This document shows, piece by piece, positions 1-12,734 of a stretch of DNA of 64,000 nucleotides. This DNA is from Owenia fusiformis (taxonomy: Eukaryota; Annelida; Polychaeta; Sabellida; Oweniidae): assembly GCA_903813345.2 (NCBI GenBank), contig CAIIXF020000008.1, positions 15,238,822 through 15,302,821 on the forward strand, in the 5' to 3' direction. The notes beneath the pieces are model-generated. The model was not told the DNA's origin. It saw only the letters and a list, made by a program, of their open reading frames with translations, and searched no databases. The translations under genes were made by a program, and so were the position numbers. The first letter of the stretch is position 1. Each line of letters opens with the position of its first letter.

Positions 1-327
1 GTAAAGAACAATGTACAAATATGAATGATGTAGAGGTATGCATAAAAATATTAATATCAAATCAAAACCAGCTTGATGTTACTTCTTTTCGGCAATAAAA
101 TATAGAGAATAAAGGTATTGTAATTTATTCTCCAACAACGATAATATGCGACGATCTGGCTTCTTGGGCGCCGCGCTATATTTGGAATTCATCGTACCCT
201 CACAGTCACATATGACATGTTTTGTATGGTTATAAAACATAACTACTCAAAAATGAGAGATTAATGATAAATAAAAGATTACAAGTATAAACAAGATAAT
301 TGGCAAAAGTGCATTTGAAAGACTTAC
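1..327 (-). other. Intron 8 of the left lipoxygenase gene (left edge of window)
   Basis: No coding sequence. By comparison with the right paralogue, base 1 lies just inside the intron next to exon 9, which falls off the window. About the first 110 bases align clearly with 17309-17420, the matching intron of the right gene. The rest, up to the exon 8 donor at 326-327, is not obviously conserved. Confidence 0.6.
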
Positions 328-3300
328 TGGATTATTTTCTGAGGGTGTCTGTTCTAGCTGGATGGCAATTGGTAACAATTTTCCTCTGCTATTCACATAA
401 AACAACCCAAGGGGTGCACACAACTAGAGGACATACAAACAGATCAATAGCGTTAGTTAAGAATATGGCATTGTATGAAAAATGGCATAATAAAATTCAA
501 AATGGCAGATGCAGTAAACGGTATCATGTATGACAAGTTTAAATGTGATATAAGAAACATTGAAATATGTGATTGTGACATCTCTGTCTAGAAACTGTGA
601 AAATGGATACTCTTTGGGTTTTCCTTTTTGCACTTAATTATGCTTAATATTGGGCTTATACATATGATAGTAATAACGTCATACATATCTGTCATCGTTT
701 TGCATAACACGATCGAGAATCTCGTAGTCTATGATGTAGATTTTCTTGTTGCTAAGGCACTCTTCTAGAGTCTTTCCCTCAAGAAAAGGTTCGACAATTT
801 CTGCTGTAACTGCGAACCTGAAACGTCAAAATGACACAATATCAGTTAGGTTTTGGTTTTAGAAGGAAGAATAGACTTTGCGAAATTTACAATTGTATGC
901 TTTCAGGAATATTCTTCACTTTGATGTGTTGACAATAGTAAAGTGGGATCTGTAGGTAAACTGTTCACAATAAGTGGAATAACAATAGTGCACATTCTAA
1001 CCTTATGTTTATTAGATTTCAACGATATTAATACAATGGATATCTTACTTGTCTGGTATTTGTTGACATTGTCGTATGACAGAAGGATTACATCCTTTCA
1101 GTCTCTGTGCCCCAAATGATTCATCTTCCGTCCACCCATGCATTCCCTGTCAATATTTATGCAAATCTGTCAATAAGATCGATATACATGTATCAGTAAT
1201 TCTCAGCAAAAATGCAACTTTCAAAAATGTGCCGTAAATGTGCCGTCTAGAAGTAAATGAACCACATTGTCATAATGGGAATGTTTTAGGCATTGCCATA
1301 TTGATAATGATCCAATGCTGAGATTTTTATTTTCTTAGTCTTACCTCTGGAATCCTAAACAGTGCGCCGTATATATTTTTCAGATCATCTAAGCAACTGA
1401 ACTTTCCAACCATTATATCAAGCAGTTTCGAGGAAACTTTAGCTTTCACTATATCCATTTTCATACCCCACTGAAATAGAATGAATTAATAAGATATGAT
1501 ATAAGCAGAGTTAGTATATTTAGAAACCAAGATACTTTGCGTCTGACATTTCAAAGCAACAGAGATCATTAGTAATGGATCGTAGAATAGAATTCTTTAT
1601 TTATTTCTTAATACTACATGTACTAACACGTTACAAAAACAGTAAATCATCTATTTGAAGTCATTTGGAGGCCATCATTGAATAAGAAGTCATTCATAGT
1701 TAATTTTACACGTTGAATTCGATTTTTCTATAAATGTTTTATCAAAACAGAATTACTAAGAAATTTCTAACTTGGAGGAAAAAAGATCGGAGTCCTCTGA
1801 TTGGAATGCCTTTTTGCAAATATCCATCTCAAAATTTGATATTTCATCTTTTTGAAAAAAAGTTTAAAAAGAACCAAAAAGTAACTGCTAGATGAACAGA
1901 TTGGAAATAAAAAAATAGAGAATTAAAATTGTTTGCTGCATCATCCCATTGAAGGTGCTGTTTCCAAATCTTTGCATGACCGCGCAGGGGGAATGCAAAA
2001 GGAAACAATGCCTGAGTGGAATGATGCACCCACAATGCTCCAGGGAAAATTGATTTGGAAGACTGAGCTTACATCAATGGGTGGCATGAGTTTTCTCTAT
2101 GGTGAAATCAGATGGGCACACTAGAGCAATTCAGTTTTCCTTTCAAGAACTAATTAATAGATTGACTTAATTATAACTGTCACTATATACTTTTTTGAGA
2201 AGATGAATGGAGATATAATTGTCTCCGGAGTTAGAAAATAGTCATAATTCAAGATATTTAACTATCTGAAATTGTTTGAGATAACCTACATTTTATAATC
2301 AAACCTAAGACATTACCTCAAAGTCCTTTGTAAAAAGTTCATCCACTGGCAACTGTTTTATCTAAAATAAAACGTAACCATCAATGTAAACAAAGCCAAG
2401 ATGTAAAGAATTCTTATTATGCACAAAGTGTCAGCAAAATTATCTCCGAGAAGTATATCACTCTACTATACCTAACCCCTAGAAATGCATAAGATATTCT
2501 GTTTGTCTAATTGTATTGTTTGTTATATTTTTGAAAGTACCTTATTAACATCTAACAGCCATCCGATAAACCATTCATAAGGAACAGACACATAAAACAA
2601 ATAGCATAATCATTACTGATAAGCCAAATGGGTTGCTCATGAACACCAAATGCGAGGTATAGTAGAGTGGCATGTAAAAAAGTAAAGCATAAGAATGAGA
2701 TTTTATAAGAAATAATACACCGAAGGCCGAAGGCCGAAGGCCTGAGGTTGTTATTTCTTATCAAATCGAATTCGAATGCTTTATCTTACTTAAATCACAC
2801 AGACTCTTATCACAGGCAAAGGGTATATTATATTACAGTTAAAAGGTCTTTAATCCGGAAAATGTGATTTCTTTTGTATTGACTATTCAAACTGTGAATT
2901 TTGCCAGGCTCACAATGACCCTGGCTCTTATTGGTTAAAATGTGTTGTTATATAGCCAATTAATTGTAACAACAAAAAGAGTTGGTTGCATTGACCTCAT
3001 GAGTGTGAGTTGATGTAAGTGACTGAGTGGGCTATAATTAGTCTAGCTTCAGTGCACTACAGGTGACTGTCCAGTCCAGAACATTGAATTTGAATACGGC
3101 AGAATATTTGTAAGTAAGATAAGATCTATGATGTAGATAGCAACAAAAATTGATAAATTGTTTTATTCTAAAGAATGCACAGTAACAAGAGAAGGGTACA
3201 TGTATTTTTGTATGTTGTTTTTAGGGAATGAAAACTATCAAAAACTGTCAATGGTCATTTATGTCTCACTTGTTTTTGATAGCTTGCCAAGTGTACATTC

Positions 3301-6300
3301 TTTAAAAACAATAGAAAAATAATGCACTTTCCTTTTGATAAAACCATACATTCTTAAAAATAAACCACAGCAAATTCTATTGTGTTGCTACCCAAGTGGG
3401 ATTTAATTCCAAATAAGAACCAATACAATGATGTATTCTGGATTGCCAGTTATTAATGTTATTAATGTTCGAATAAAATTCCAAAACGTTCACAGTTTCT
3501 TGCTCTTCATGGTTCATCCCAACGCGATGAAATGTAATATTAACATCAACATAAGAATAACAAGTAAAATTAACATGTGGTAACACTGTCAATTTACGAC
3601 GTAAGATTGACATGAAAGTCGAAATCCAACATATATTTAAATATTTTTCGTGATGTTAAACTACAACATCGAATGTTTTCATATAGATATATAGTTATTT
3701 AAGAATATTACAAACTCATTTTTCAAAAACAAAATTCAAATTAATTAAAGTAACTACATTTCGAGGCTTTTAACTCACTTTTAACTTTTATGCATAAAAA
3801 TCGTTCAGTAGGTGGAGGGAATTTTTGCTAAAATACCTGGGCAAGTCCTCCTTCCAATTTCACTTTAAACTGATATTCAGTTTGTTTTTCTGCCAGTTCT
3901 TGCTTCCGTTGTTCAATCGCAGGGTCTTGTTGGGGTAGCAATGAGTCATATTCCTGGAGTTTGATAGAAAAGCCTGCTGGAACCCACCGATGTATGGGAA
4001 ATACACTCCGGTCCTTATCCTTGAACCTCTCAATCACAATTTTCTCAACATACCTTGCAAAAGTAAAAATCTTTTCTACTGATACCGGTTGCAAAATCAA
4101 TATTATCAACATGCATTACAAAAAAATTCTCAATATACACCACAACGAAATAATCATTTTCTCCGAAATAATTATTTTCTCAACATACCTCGCAACACTA
4201 GAAATAATCATTTTCTCAACATACATCGAACATAATAATCATTTTCTCAATATATATCGCAACAAAAAATAATTTTCTTAACATACATCGCAACAAAAAA
4301 TCATTTTCTCAACATACATCGCAGCAAATCATTTTCTTAACATATAAATCATTTTCTCAACATACATCTAAACAAAATAATCATATTCTCAACATAAATC
4401 GCAACAAAATAATCATTTTCTCAACATACACGGCAACAACAAAATAATTTTCTCAACATACATCGCAACAAAAAATAATTTTCTCAACATGCATAGCAAC
4501 AAAATAATAATTTTTCTCAACATACATCGCAACAACATAATCATTTCTCAACAAATATAGCAAGTCGCAACAAAATAAAAAGTTCTCGTCATACTTTGGA
4601 AAGGTAATATTCTCAACAAAGTTATTACATGCAAAATGTCACAACCTGCCATTTGTTACAGACGCCGATCGCCGAACACCAACCACCGAACACCGTCCAC
4701 AAAAAAGGTGGAGACTATAAAATGGTGACATAAAATTGATATGCTCAACATACTTTGCTATAGAATAATCTTTTAGTTGTTCACACACTTTTTGTGACTT
4801 CCATGTAACTGTTTAAACTCTGAATGTGATCAAAAAATTAAAGTGGCACCTACCAACTGTCTTTGCTGTTTGTTTTATCTCTCCAAAGGTCAAGCTGTGT
4901 GATGTGTTTGAAATCCGGACAGTTTTCCAATGGAAACGTATCTGTTTGTCCCAACTCAAAAGAATCCTTCCAACGATCATGAAGCTTAAGATCACTGGAC
5001 CGTTTTCCATCTTCATCAGTCAATGCGATATAAACCTGGAATTATTGGGTATTCATTGCATGCTTTCGATTAAGTGACATAAATGTCATTAATACCGCAT
5101 GACGACGTGACACCAAAAGTTCCACCCACTCACATTATGTTGCATACCTTTTTTGTCGGCAAAAATTCTGATTTATTTTCGGCACATTGAAACTAGCATC
5201 CATGAGAAAATGCAATTATAGACCTGGCACGCGTATCAAAGAAGTATTTGGCAATTGCGTCAAGTCTCTTTGGTTTTCAAGGTAAATGAAATAAGCAAAA
5301 CTGGAAAAGGTCATGTGTGCGTAAATGCGTGTCAGTATTTAATTTTGAAGAAATGAATTAATTTTTTGACATTAATATTATTTGTGAAGATCACCTCTAC
5401 GCAGAATTATTTTTATAATTTTTGATTGGTTCCTTCCATGAGAAAATGCAATTATAGACCTGGTACACGTATCAAGGTTGTATATAGCAATTACCCAAAT
5501 GCGAGTAAGTAGTTACCAGTTTCACCACCAGGTGGCTGATTCGGGTCAATTAACATGGCAGGTATATAAGGAAGTTCCCTTAAACTTGAATATTATCAAT
5601 TTAAGTGGCTCAATTTTCATATAACCCTTATGTGTCTGATACTTATACTAATGAAAATACGTCCAGTAAAGCAAAATATTATCTGTCCACTAAAAGAAAA
5701 GATATTTCATTTTTGTGGTTTTATAGCATGGGGTCTATGGAGAATCTCCCCGAGCTAGAAATCACATTTTCAAAGAAAATTAATTTTTCAAAGTTGATAA
5801 ACACTTTTTAAAACCACATTTTTAGATATGATTTTACATGTAGATTTCAAATATGATATTACTTTGACTGAATTTTGAATTTTTAATAACGTAAATCAAG
5901 ATTATTTCTACTCGCATCTGGGTTATTGCGTTCGGTCTCCTTGGTTTTCAAGGTAAATGAAATGAGCAAAACTGGAAAAGGTCATGTGTGCTTAAAAGCG
6001 TGTGAGTATTTAATTTTTGATAATTTTTTGACATTTTTGACATTTATTATATCTATTGGGAATCATCTTTACACAGAATTATTTTTTGATTCAAATTTAG
6101 TTCCTTCTATTAGAAAGGCATGGCTAAGATTGGTTCATATGTATAACTGTAATGAGATTTTTATGTTTGAATCGAACAAAAAGAGATAATGTCACATGTG
6201 CGTGAATGCATGTCAATATCTTATTTTAAAACTGAATTATGATTTGGCATTTTCATAAGCTTTAAACCATTGCCTTTCCACAAATTTATTTTCTTAACAT

Positions 6301-8904
6301 GAGAACTTTAAACACGTTCTAAATAAGAAAGGTCAATGTGAATTGAATTAAAAATTTAAAAAAATATCAATTATCTGCGCATTTTCGTTATATTACGTCA
6401 TACGGGATTTCGTGCTTTAAATGGGCTGAAGGTGAAGAATGGCACGTGTACAAAAACGTTTGTTACCAATTCATCTTTCAAAACACATTTTTATTTTTTA
6501 CATATCTATGATCTATGATATATAACCTATGTAAAGAATTATTTTCAGATTAATTTCTAGGTTACTTCAATAAGCAATTCTGAGGTATATTTGAACTTTA
6601 TTCCATAGCAGATGTAATTCGGACGAAAGTTTTAAAATTCAAGAAGAGATTAAATCAATCAAAATAAATCTTATGATTCAACCCAGTCGACAATACTTGG
6701 TTCAGTTCTTTCATTTTCAATCATACCATGGTCATAGATTAACATAAGTGACCGTTCGAAAACATACCATTTTTGTAGAAAATGAAAGAAAATCGCGTTA
6801 TAACATGTATCGAGCAAGTTTACGTCTTAAGTTTGATGTGGTAAACAGCATTCTTCATTAAGTCACACATATAAGTTAAGGGAAGCAAAAGATCATTTTA
6901 AAAATGAAACATATCAATAGGTATTTTTAACATTGAAATACTTTAAGAAAGTAAGCTTATACTAGTAGATTTGTTAGAACTAGCTGTTTGGAATTCATCA
7001 ACTTTTCTCCACAGGATCATTTCGTAGTACAAATGCAGGTCATTCAAAGGAAATATAGGTTTCAACATCCCCGTCTATGAATATTGATCTTTTTCAGACA
7101 GCAAATGTAAGTTTAAAACAGAAATACTTCTTACGAATCCAAATTACATTTTAAACTTAGAATTGTAATCTACGATCTTATGGGTATGTGACAAATTTGA
7201 TTAGATACATTCACTCAGCACGCCGTTAAACATATAATTAACTTTAAAAGCGTAACTATAGGTAACTTCGATTTTAGTATGTTCAAGTTCTGTAGTCTCG
7301 AGAGTCATACGATTATCATAGTTCATTTGGCCTGCTTTTAGAATTGGGAAAACAAAGGCAAGTTTTATGTGTTATGAACATTCTGATTTGATAGCAAACT
7401 TTATTTTTGAGTGTATTAAATCAAATAAAGCTTATTGCGTCGGGACCTGTACGTTCGCCCAATAAAAGGCAAATGTGCCGTCAATTAAAGAAAAATGCAC
7501 AGTGGTACACCGTTTTGGAAAACATAACACTGATAATAAAAATTCATCAATTGTTATGAAATTTGCACCATCATTAAAAGGAATCTCGAATTTCATGATG
7601 ACAAAATATTGGATATATATAACAAGAAATAAAAATTTGTTACATTTTTTCCCAAAAAGTTTTAAAATAAAAATAAACTAAAAAAATAATATTTTCTAGA
7701 CAAAAAATAAATAGTTCAACTGTTTTGATTCTACATGACCTTTTCAAGGAGTAGAGAACTAGATTCAAAGCACCGTTCCTGCAAGTTTCAAATGAAAATA
7801 TTAAAAACTGCGCGAGTAAGAGGACTGCAACTTTTTATGTCTACACTGACAAAAACTTGAAATTCCCATTGTAAAGATATAGTCCCACGCGGAAGTGCAC
7901 GTCATAAAGCTGATGGGTTAAGGCAATGTGCCGTCCAACTGATGGTGCAACTTCACAAGACGTTTCAGATGACTAGCTCAACTAGATGCACATTTATGAG
8001 TGGTACAAGATGTGTCATATATTACTTTGCAGGCACTTGGATTCTACACAAAAGAATGCTATCCACCTTTTGTAACATAATATTGGAAATAAGTTATAAT
8101 GATTTTATCTATGACATCTATATCATTTTGTGTTTAATTGAATGGACTCTATTTCTCTGAAAGTTAAAGCAAAAATCATAGTATTTACAAAGGTATATTA
8201 CAAAAGGTAGTTGCATTTTTGTGTAGAATCCAGGTGTGCCTGCAAAGGGATGGACGATATTTAGAGCAAATCTTGGAACACTCATAAAAGTGCATCTAGT
8301 TCATTAGTTGGTCTAGTCATCTGAAACTTCTTGTGGAGCTGCTCCATGGAGCCCAGTTTTAATGTGCTCAGATGTCATAGACTTCGCGGATAGACAGCTC
8401 TCTGTACGTGAAATTATTGATAGCGCTGTTTAATATTAATTATATCTTTAAATTCAACCCAAATCACTTATTTTTTAGAAATAATGCTGGTGTTTGGACA
8501 TTCAATATTAAGAAGTTCTAGGTACTTTTACGTGTATTTATGTCTCTGATTATAATCATAAAGAAGGAATTAACATGCAAAATGTCACCACGTGCCATTT
8601 GTTAGAGACGCCGACCACCGAACGCCGAACACCAACCGCCGAGCAACATCCATAAAATAAGTTGGAGAGACTATAGCAATATGTCACCACTTGTGGTAGT
8701 GTTATAAAAAAATTCAAACTTTATCGAAAATTAGCATTTGAAAAACAGTACAAACATTTTACGTATATTTAAAAACAGTACAAATATTTTACGTATATTT
8801 AAAAACGGTACAAATATTTTACATACATTGCCATCAGTTCCTGCTCCCTTCTTATCCCCAGTCTTCACAAAGACATCATAATCACGTGAACCGCCCTGTC
8901 CCAT
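328..8904 (-). CDS. PLAT-domain lipoxygenase, left tandem copy (partial; coding exons 1-8 only)
   Basis: Lipoxygenases are non-heme iron dioxygenases that add O2 to polyunsaturated fatty acids such as arachidonate. Exons on the minus strand: 8827-8904, 4854-5035, 3837-4053, 2317-2361, 1345-1470, 1049-1146, 685-817 and 328-423. All are bounded by AG/GT and in frame, giving 325 N-terminal residues before the window ends. The start is ATG at 8904 ([20 protein letters not shown]), which opens a PLAT/LH2 beta-barrel domain of about 110 residues used for membrane and calcium binding. RYVEKIVIERFKDKD and [10 protein letters not shown] follow, then the start of the helical catalytic domain. The iron-ligand exons lie outside the window, so activity cannot be judged. 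Exon phases match the right copy, and lengths match except exon 3, which is one codon shorter. No signal peptide is seen, so it is probably cytosolic. No frameshift or stop is seen in the eight exons. Confidence 0.88.
2705..2765. repeat. Small hairpin with GAAGGCC triplication
   Basis: TAAGAAATAA and TTATTTCTTA flank three tandem copies of a GAAGGCC-type unit, so the stretch can fold into a hairpin. It lies in intron 3 of the left lipoxygenase gene. It may be the end of a small inverted-repeat element. Confidence 0.5.
4100..4615. repeat. Minisatellite built from the edge of lipoxygenase exon 3
   Basis: About 13 imperfect copies, 31-36 bp apart, of a unit containing TTTCTCAACATAC. The same string forms the 5' edge of exon 3 of the left lipoxygenase gene (positions 4041-4053, minus strand), with its acceptor just beyond. 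The array therefore looks like an expansion of the intron 2/exon 3 junction. The right paralogue has only one copy at the matching place (near 21220). Confidence 0.75.
4627..4732 (+). mobile_element. TGTCACCAC-type MITE copy
   Basis: Member of a small repeat family, roughly 100-135 bp, found at least nine times in this window. It opens with CATGCAAAATGTCAC, has a GCC/GAACACC-rich middle, then a GGAGACTAT motif and a GGTGACAT end. The ends form a short terminal inverted repeat around ATGTCACCAC. No ORF. It lies in intron 2 of the left lipoxygenase gene. Confidence 0.65.
5200..6240. repeat. Direct duplication in left lipoxygenase intron 1
   Basis: A block starting CCATGAGAAAATGCAATTAT occurs at about 5201 and 5436. 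A second block starting TTGGTTTTCAAGGTAAATGA occurs at about 5270 and 5940. Together they form an overlapping, diverged direct repeat. No coding potential supported. Confidence 0.6.
7947..8345. mobile_element. Foldback element, about 400 bp
   Basis: The left arm (about 7950-8085) is an imperfect inverted copy of the right arm (about 8195-8340). For example, CAGATGACTAG near 7967 pairs with CTAGTCATCTG near 8313, and the segments around TTGGATTCTACACAAAA pair inside. The short spacer is not coding. Consistent with a non-autonomous MITE/foldback insertion in intron 1 of the left lipoxygenase gene. Confidence 0.65.
8571..8705 (+). mobile_element. TGTCACCAC-type MITE copy
   Basis: Same family as 4627-4732, starting AACATGCAAAATGTCACCAC and ending near a TGTCACCACTTGTGGTAGTG segment. 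In intron 1 of the left lipoxygenase gene. Confidence 0.65.
8731..8826. repeat. 30-bp tandem repeat, three copies, at the exon 1 donor
   Basis: Three near-identical units built on AAAAACAGTACAAA and TTTTACGTATATTT sit directly next to the splice donor of left lipoxygenase exon 1 (exon edge at 8827). The last unit merges into the donor region, so the array occupies the start of intron 1. Confidence 0.7.
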
Positions 8905-10580
8905 CTTCCGATATTTGTTAAACGGGTAAATTCACTCCTTGATATGCGTCAGGTTGAAAATACAATCTCAACAAGTTAAGGGTTCAAAACTCACACTGAA
9001 CTGCTCGACTGTAAATGGCAATCACCTTTCACCCTTTATTGGTTTTACATTTGGACTGAATGCCAATAGGTAAAATTCCAGAATTCAGTAATCATGTTTT
9101 AATCTGCTATATCTAGTCACGGTGGTGTTTCGATTACATCACTGATATTAAAGCGAACAGCATGCTCGTCAAGCTCGCAGTTGTTAAAGTGGCAAACAGA
9201 GGGAGTAAAATAAGTTTTTACTTGATGAAGACTGTGTACCATCATTCCTTTGGAAATCAAAATAGACGCCAAATACGAAAAAATTATTGGTACAGTACCG
9301 AACTTTTCCCATTTTCCCTAGAATGGCGTAAATCTGTCAATGTGATACATGTAAATAAAGCAATCGTCCAGGATTCACCATCATTTGCGATTATGGATAT
9401 ATTGTGTACCACTGTAAGTTCCCCTGTGATTTGCATTTGTATCTGCCCTGCGTGATTTTGACATATACACGTATGTAAATACAGGTATTAAACATATTGA
9501 AAAATATTTGCAAAACTCGGGGAGTACATAGGCCTACATATTGATTCACTTCAGTGATAATCGTAAAGATGACCGAATGCTAAATTATTTCAAGGGAAAC
9601 AACTTATTTCACGTATGATCTGCATTTTTCAATTTTGCGATTAGGACACAAATGTACTTGGATTAAGTTTTCATCGCGTTGACTTCAATGTGTAATAAAA
9701 TCATGGTTCTCACTTATTTCATCATTGCTTTTCTGTATAGTAGAAATTAGAAAACCCATGGTGACCCCATTTCTTAGAATGTCAGACTTACTTTCTTAAA
9801 AAAAGAACTTTCCTTTTCTCAAAACATAATATCATTATTTATTGGAAGGGTAAATGTTTTAAAATTTGATTCTGTAAATACTATATGCGTTACTTTCCCA
9901 TCCGCGAGCCAAGATGGGGGGGGGGGTTCAGTGGGTGCGAGGGACCCACATCTGGCCAAACAATATTTGAAGAGGATTGCTCAAAAGCATTTATTACATT
10001 ATAAGAGATGTGTGAATATCATTTTATATATTTGTCGTTCAGCTAACTTCTCCCATCCGAGGTCTTTAAGAATTCCACACCCGTGTCTGTTCTTATGTCA
10101 CATTGGATCTCGGCGACAAAAGTACGGTGTACACGTACCTTCCCAAAATCGAAAGAAATATGCAGCATAAAATATAGGGATAAGCAGTACGATGAAGACT
10201 GTAGATCGTCTGTATCGATATTGTAAAGCTATGGACACCGTACGCCCCTCGTAAAGCAAATGTACAGTGACACTGGTATTTTTCAAAATGGCCGCCTTCT
10301 ACCAAGAGTGTCAAGATGGCTGCCATGTGCTTCTTTAATATCTAGCTTTCTAGCTTTATTAATGTCCTATATATTTTTTTTACATTTAAAACATATTGCT
10401 ATTACAGTTTTACATATTGCACCTAAATTACTGTAAAATCTGCACTAAAATGGCCACCATTTTTAAATGAGCGGCCATTTTAAAAATCGGCTTTCGAGCA
10501 GCACTTCTATCCCCATAGGGTATGTGTCCAAAATATGGACAAAATCGGGCCAACGGTATTTGAGTTATTGCCCGGACGTA
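8905..10580. other. Intergenic region upstream of the left lipoxygenase start
   Basis: Contains the likely promoter of the left lipoxygenase gene but no clear TATA box or transcription start. A 97-codon ORF at 9162-9455 has no recognisable features. A G-run lies near 9915. From about 10270 the sequence becomes repeat-derived (ATGGCCGCC motifs, then a GCCAACGGTATTTGAGTTAT motif near 10549 that recurs near 12743). Confidence 0.4.
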
Positions 10581-10583
10581 CGG

Positions 10584-12335
10584 ACGGAGGTTTTCCTAAT
10601 ATGTGAATGCATTTCCTGACTAAAGAGACATGTCAAAGAAAACATTTAAACACAATTTTCATAACTATGAATTGGAGGTACATGGGTCCCTAAAGCTAGC
10701 ATGGAGACAGTGATGTGAGGATAACCTTTTAAAATTTCAAGAAGTAGGATTGCAACAGAGACACATTTGTAACCCTACTATCACACCAAACTAGTTCTCA
10801 CTACGTTCTCGAAAACGGGCTTCAACCGTGTACGAACGGACTGGACGTACTTAGAACCGTTTGGGGGCTATTCCCAAACTTCATCGAACGTACTCGGACG
10901 GGTAGGTCCTCTAGAACTTAGAATATGCTCAAAATTATCTCTTGGTCGTCAAGTTCTACAATTAGAACGAGTGACAACCTACTAACGACGAGCTGAACGT
11001 ACTACGAACGGAACCATCGTACTTCAATCCTACTAGGGAGTTTTTACAGCGAGTTAAACTGTAGTGAGGACGTATTGAGAATACCCTGCATGCAGAGTCT
11101 AGTTATGGTAGAGACCATATTACAGTTTAGTAGCCCCGCCCCCACGGCGGGTACCGGTGACAGTTTGTGTCATAAATCACTTCTGATCTACGCGCTGACC
11201 TTTCTTCCACCAGTCAGCGAGCTTGAAGAAACACGCCAAATGCGTTCTAATTAAATATGCGCATGTTATTGGTCAATTCCGGGCTCAACGATGACGTCAG
11301 AAGGAATGACCATATATAGAACGTCGGTCAAATTTGGCCGACGAACACTGATTGGCGCGGTGAGTTCACAGGTTTATTTTAGTTTGAAAGAGTGAAGACG
11401 AAGCTCTCTTTTAAGAAGTGAAGTCAAACGAATGCAAAGGGTATATTGAGAACGAGGTAGAACTAATTGCAAACGGGTTTAAACTGATTAAGAGCGTATT
11501 TATCAACGAGTTAGCAAAATATAGCTATCACACCGTACCAAGCAAGTTGCCACTGCGTTCTTCAAAACTGGTTTTAAACGGTGTGCGAATGGAATGAACG
11601 TAGCTACAACGTTTTACGACGTTTCGTAGGACTGGCAAGAACGGGTAAGAACTAGTTTGGTGTGAAAGGGGGGTAAAACTCCCAAATTTCCACAAATCAT
11701 CTTACCTTACCAAGGAACATCAAAGGAGCATAGAAATGTATACCTTTTGCATTATTAGAGTAAAATAAAGCTCAAACCATTGTTAATTCTAAATATTTCA
11801 TGTCCACCATTTTGTTTGCGGAGATTATTTTCTAGTCCAAAGTAATCCTCACTCATGTATCCATTGTTTATCATTTATAAAGCCTCAATCATGTATCTAT
11901 CATGATAATTATACTGTTATAGATATAATATACTAGTGATAATCCATGCCACTTGGTGTAGTCACAAAACTTGTATGAGGATTCATCAAGGATGTTCCGG
12001 CAAACAAAATGGTTGACATGAAATATTTATAAGAAACTATGGTTTGAGCTTTATCATACTCTAACACAGCAAGAAGTGCACATTTTCATGCTCCTTTGAT
12101 GCTCCTTGGTAAGGTAAGATGATTTGTGGAAACTTTGGATTCATGCAAATGTGCGACTGTTGCAATCATACTCCTTGAAACTTTCAAAAGTTAGCCTCAT
12201 TTCATGGTCTTCATGCTAGCTTTGGGGACCAATGCACCTCCAATTTATAGTTATGAAAATGCGTTTAAATGTGAAGTTTCCTTTGACATATCTCTTTAGT
12301 CAGGAAATGCATTCACATATAAGGAAAACCGATTT
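10584..12335. mobile_element. Large foldback element interrupted by a second transposon
   Basis: Left arm 10584-10770 plus 11690-11830 pairs with right arm 11995-12335. Both ends carry GGTTTTCCT/AGGAAAACC, and inner segments such as CTTACCTTACCAAGGA match in inverse order. The left arm is split by the 885-bp element at 10781-11665. No transposase ORF is seen, so it is non-autonomous. Confidence 0.7.
10781..11665. mobile_element. 885-bp TIR element nested in the foldback
   Basis: Perfect 18-bp terminal inverted repeats: TCACACCAAACTAGTTCT at 10781-10798 and its complement at 11648-11665. A partial direct repeat of the left end (ATCACACCG..) starts near 11526. There is no long ORF. Because it interrupts one arm of the surrounding foldback, it inserted later. 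Target-site duplication not clear. Confidence 0.75.
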
Positions 12336-12423
12336 TTGTGACTTTACCAAAAAAAATATGGCTGCCGTTTTTTATACTTTTGATTAACTTTAGCACATGG
12401 TTCATAGGCCCGGGAATATGTAT

Positions 12424-12488
12424 AAAAAATCGAGTTGAATACACCAAGTAAAGGGATTAGAATCTTGGTGTATTCAACTCGATTTTTT
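12424..12488. repeat. Perfect 25-bp stem hairpin
   Basis: Arms 12424-12448 and 12464-12488 are exact reverse complements (core TCGAGTTGAATACACCAAG) around a 15-bp loop. It lies between the two lipoxygenase genes. Probably a miniature inverted-repeat element; a structured transcript is possible but untested. Confidence 0.7.
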
Positions 12489-12734
12489 CCAGTTCCCGGT
12501 GTGAAAGAAATGATGGTCCCCCAGGGCTTATGGTCCCCTTTCTTTACGGACCTTACTTGCCCTAATTGTGTATAACATAATGAGGAAAAGTGTTGTATTT
12601 AGGTCACCATATAAATCAATGGAGAGTAGGACCATAATTCCTACCCTTTTACACCGGACATATGGCCTGGTTCATGCTAAAGCTGTTTGATGGTTGGTAC
12701 AGTTGTAATGGATACAAGTTGAACAAGTGAAAAA

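Noticed and set aside
4100-4615. CRISPR-like array
   Set aside because: Units are contiguous variants of one sequence without unique spacers, and the genome is eukaryotic.
9162-9455. 97-codon ORF upstream of the left lipoxygenase
   Set aside because: No recognisable motif, no splice or promoter context; consistent with chance.
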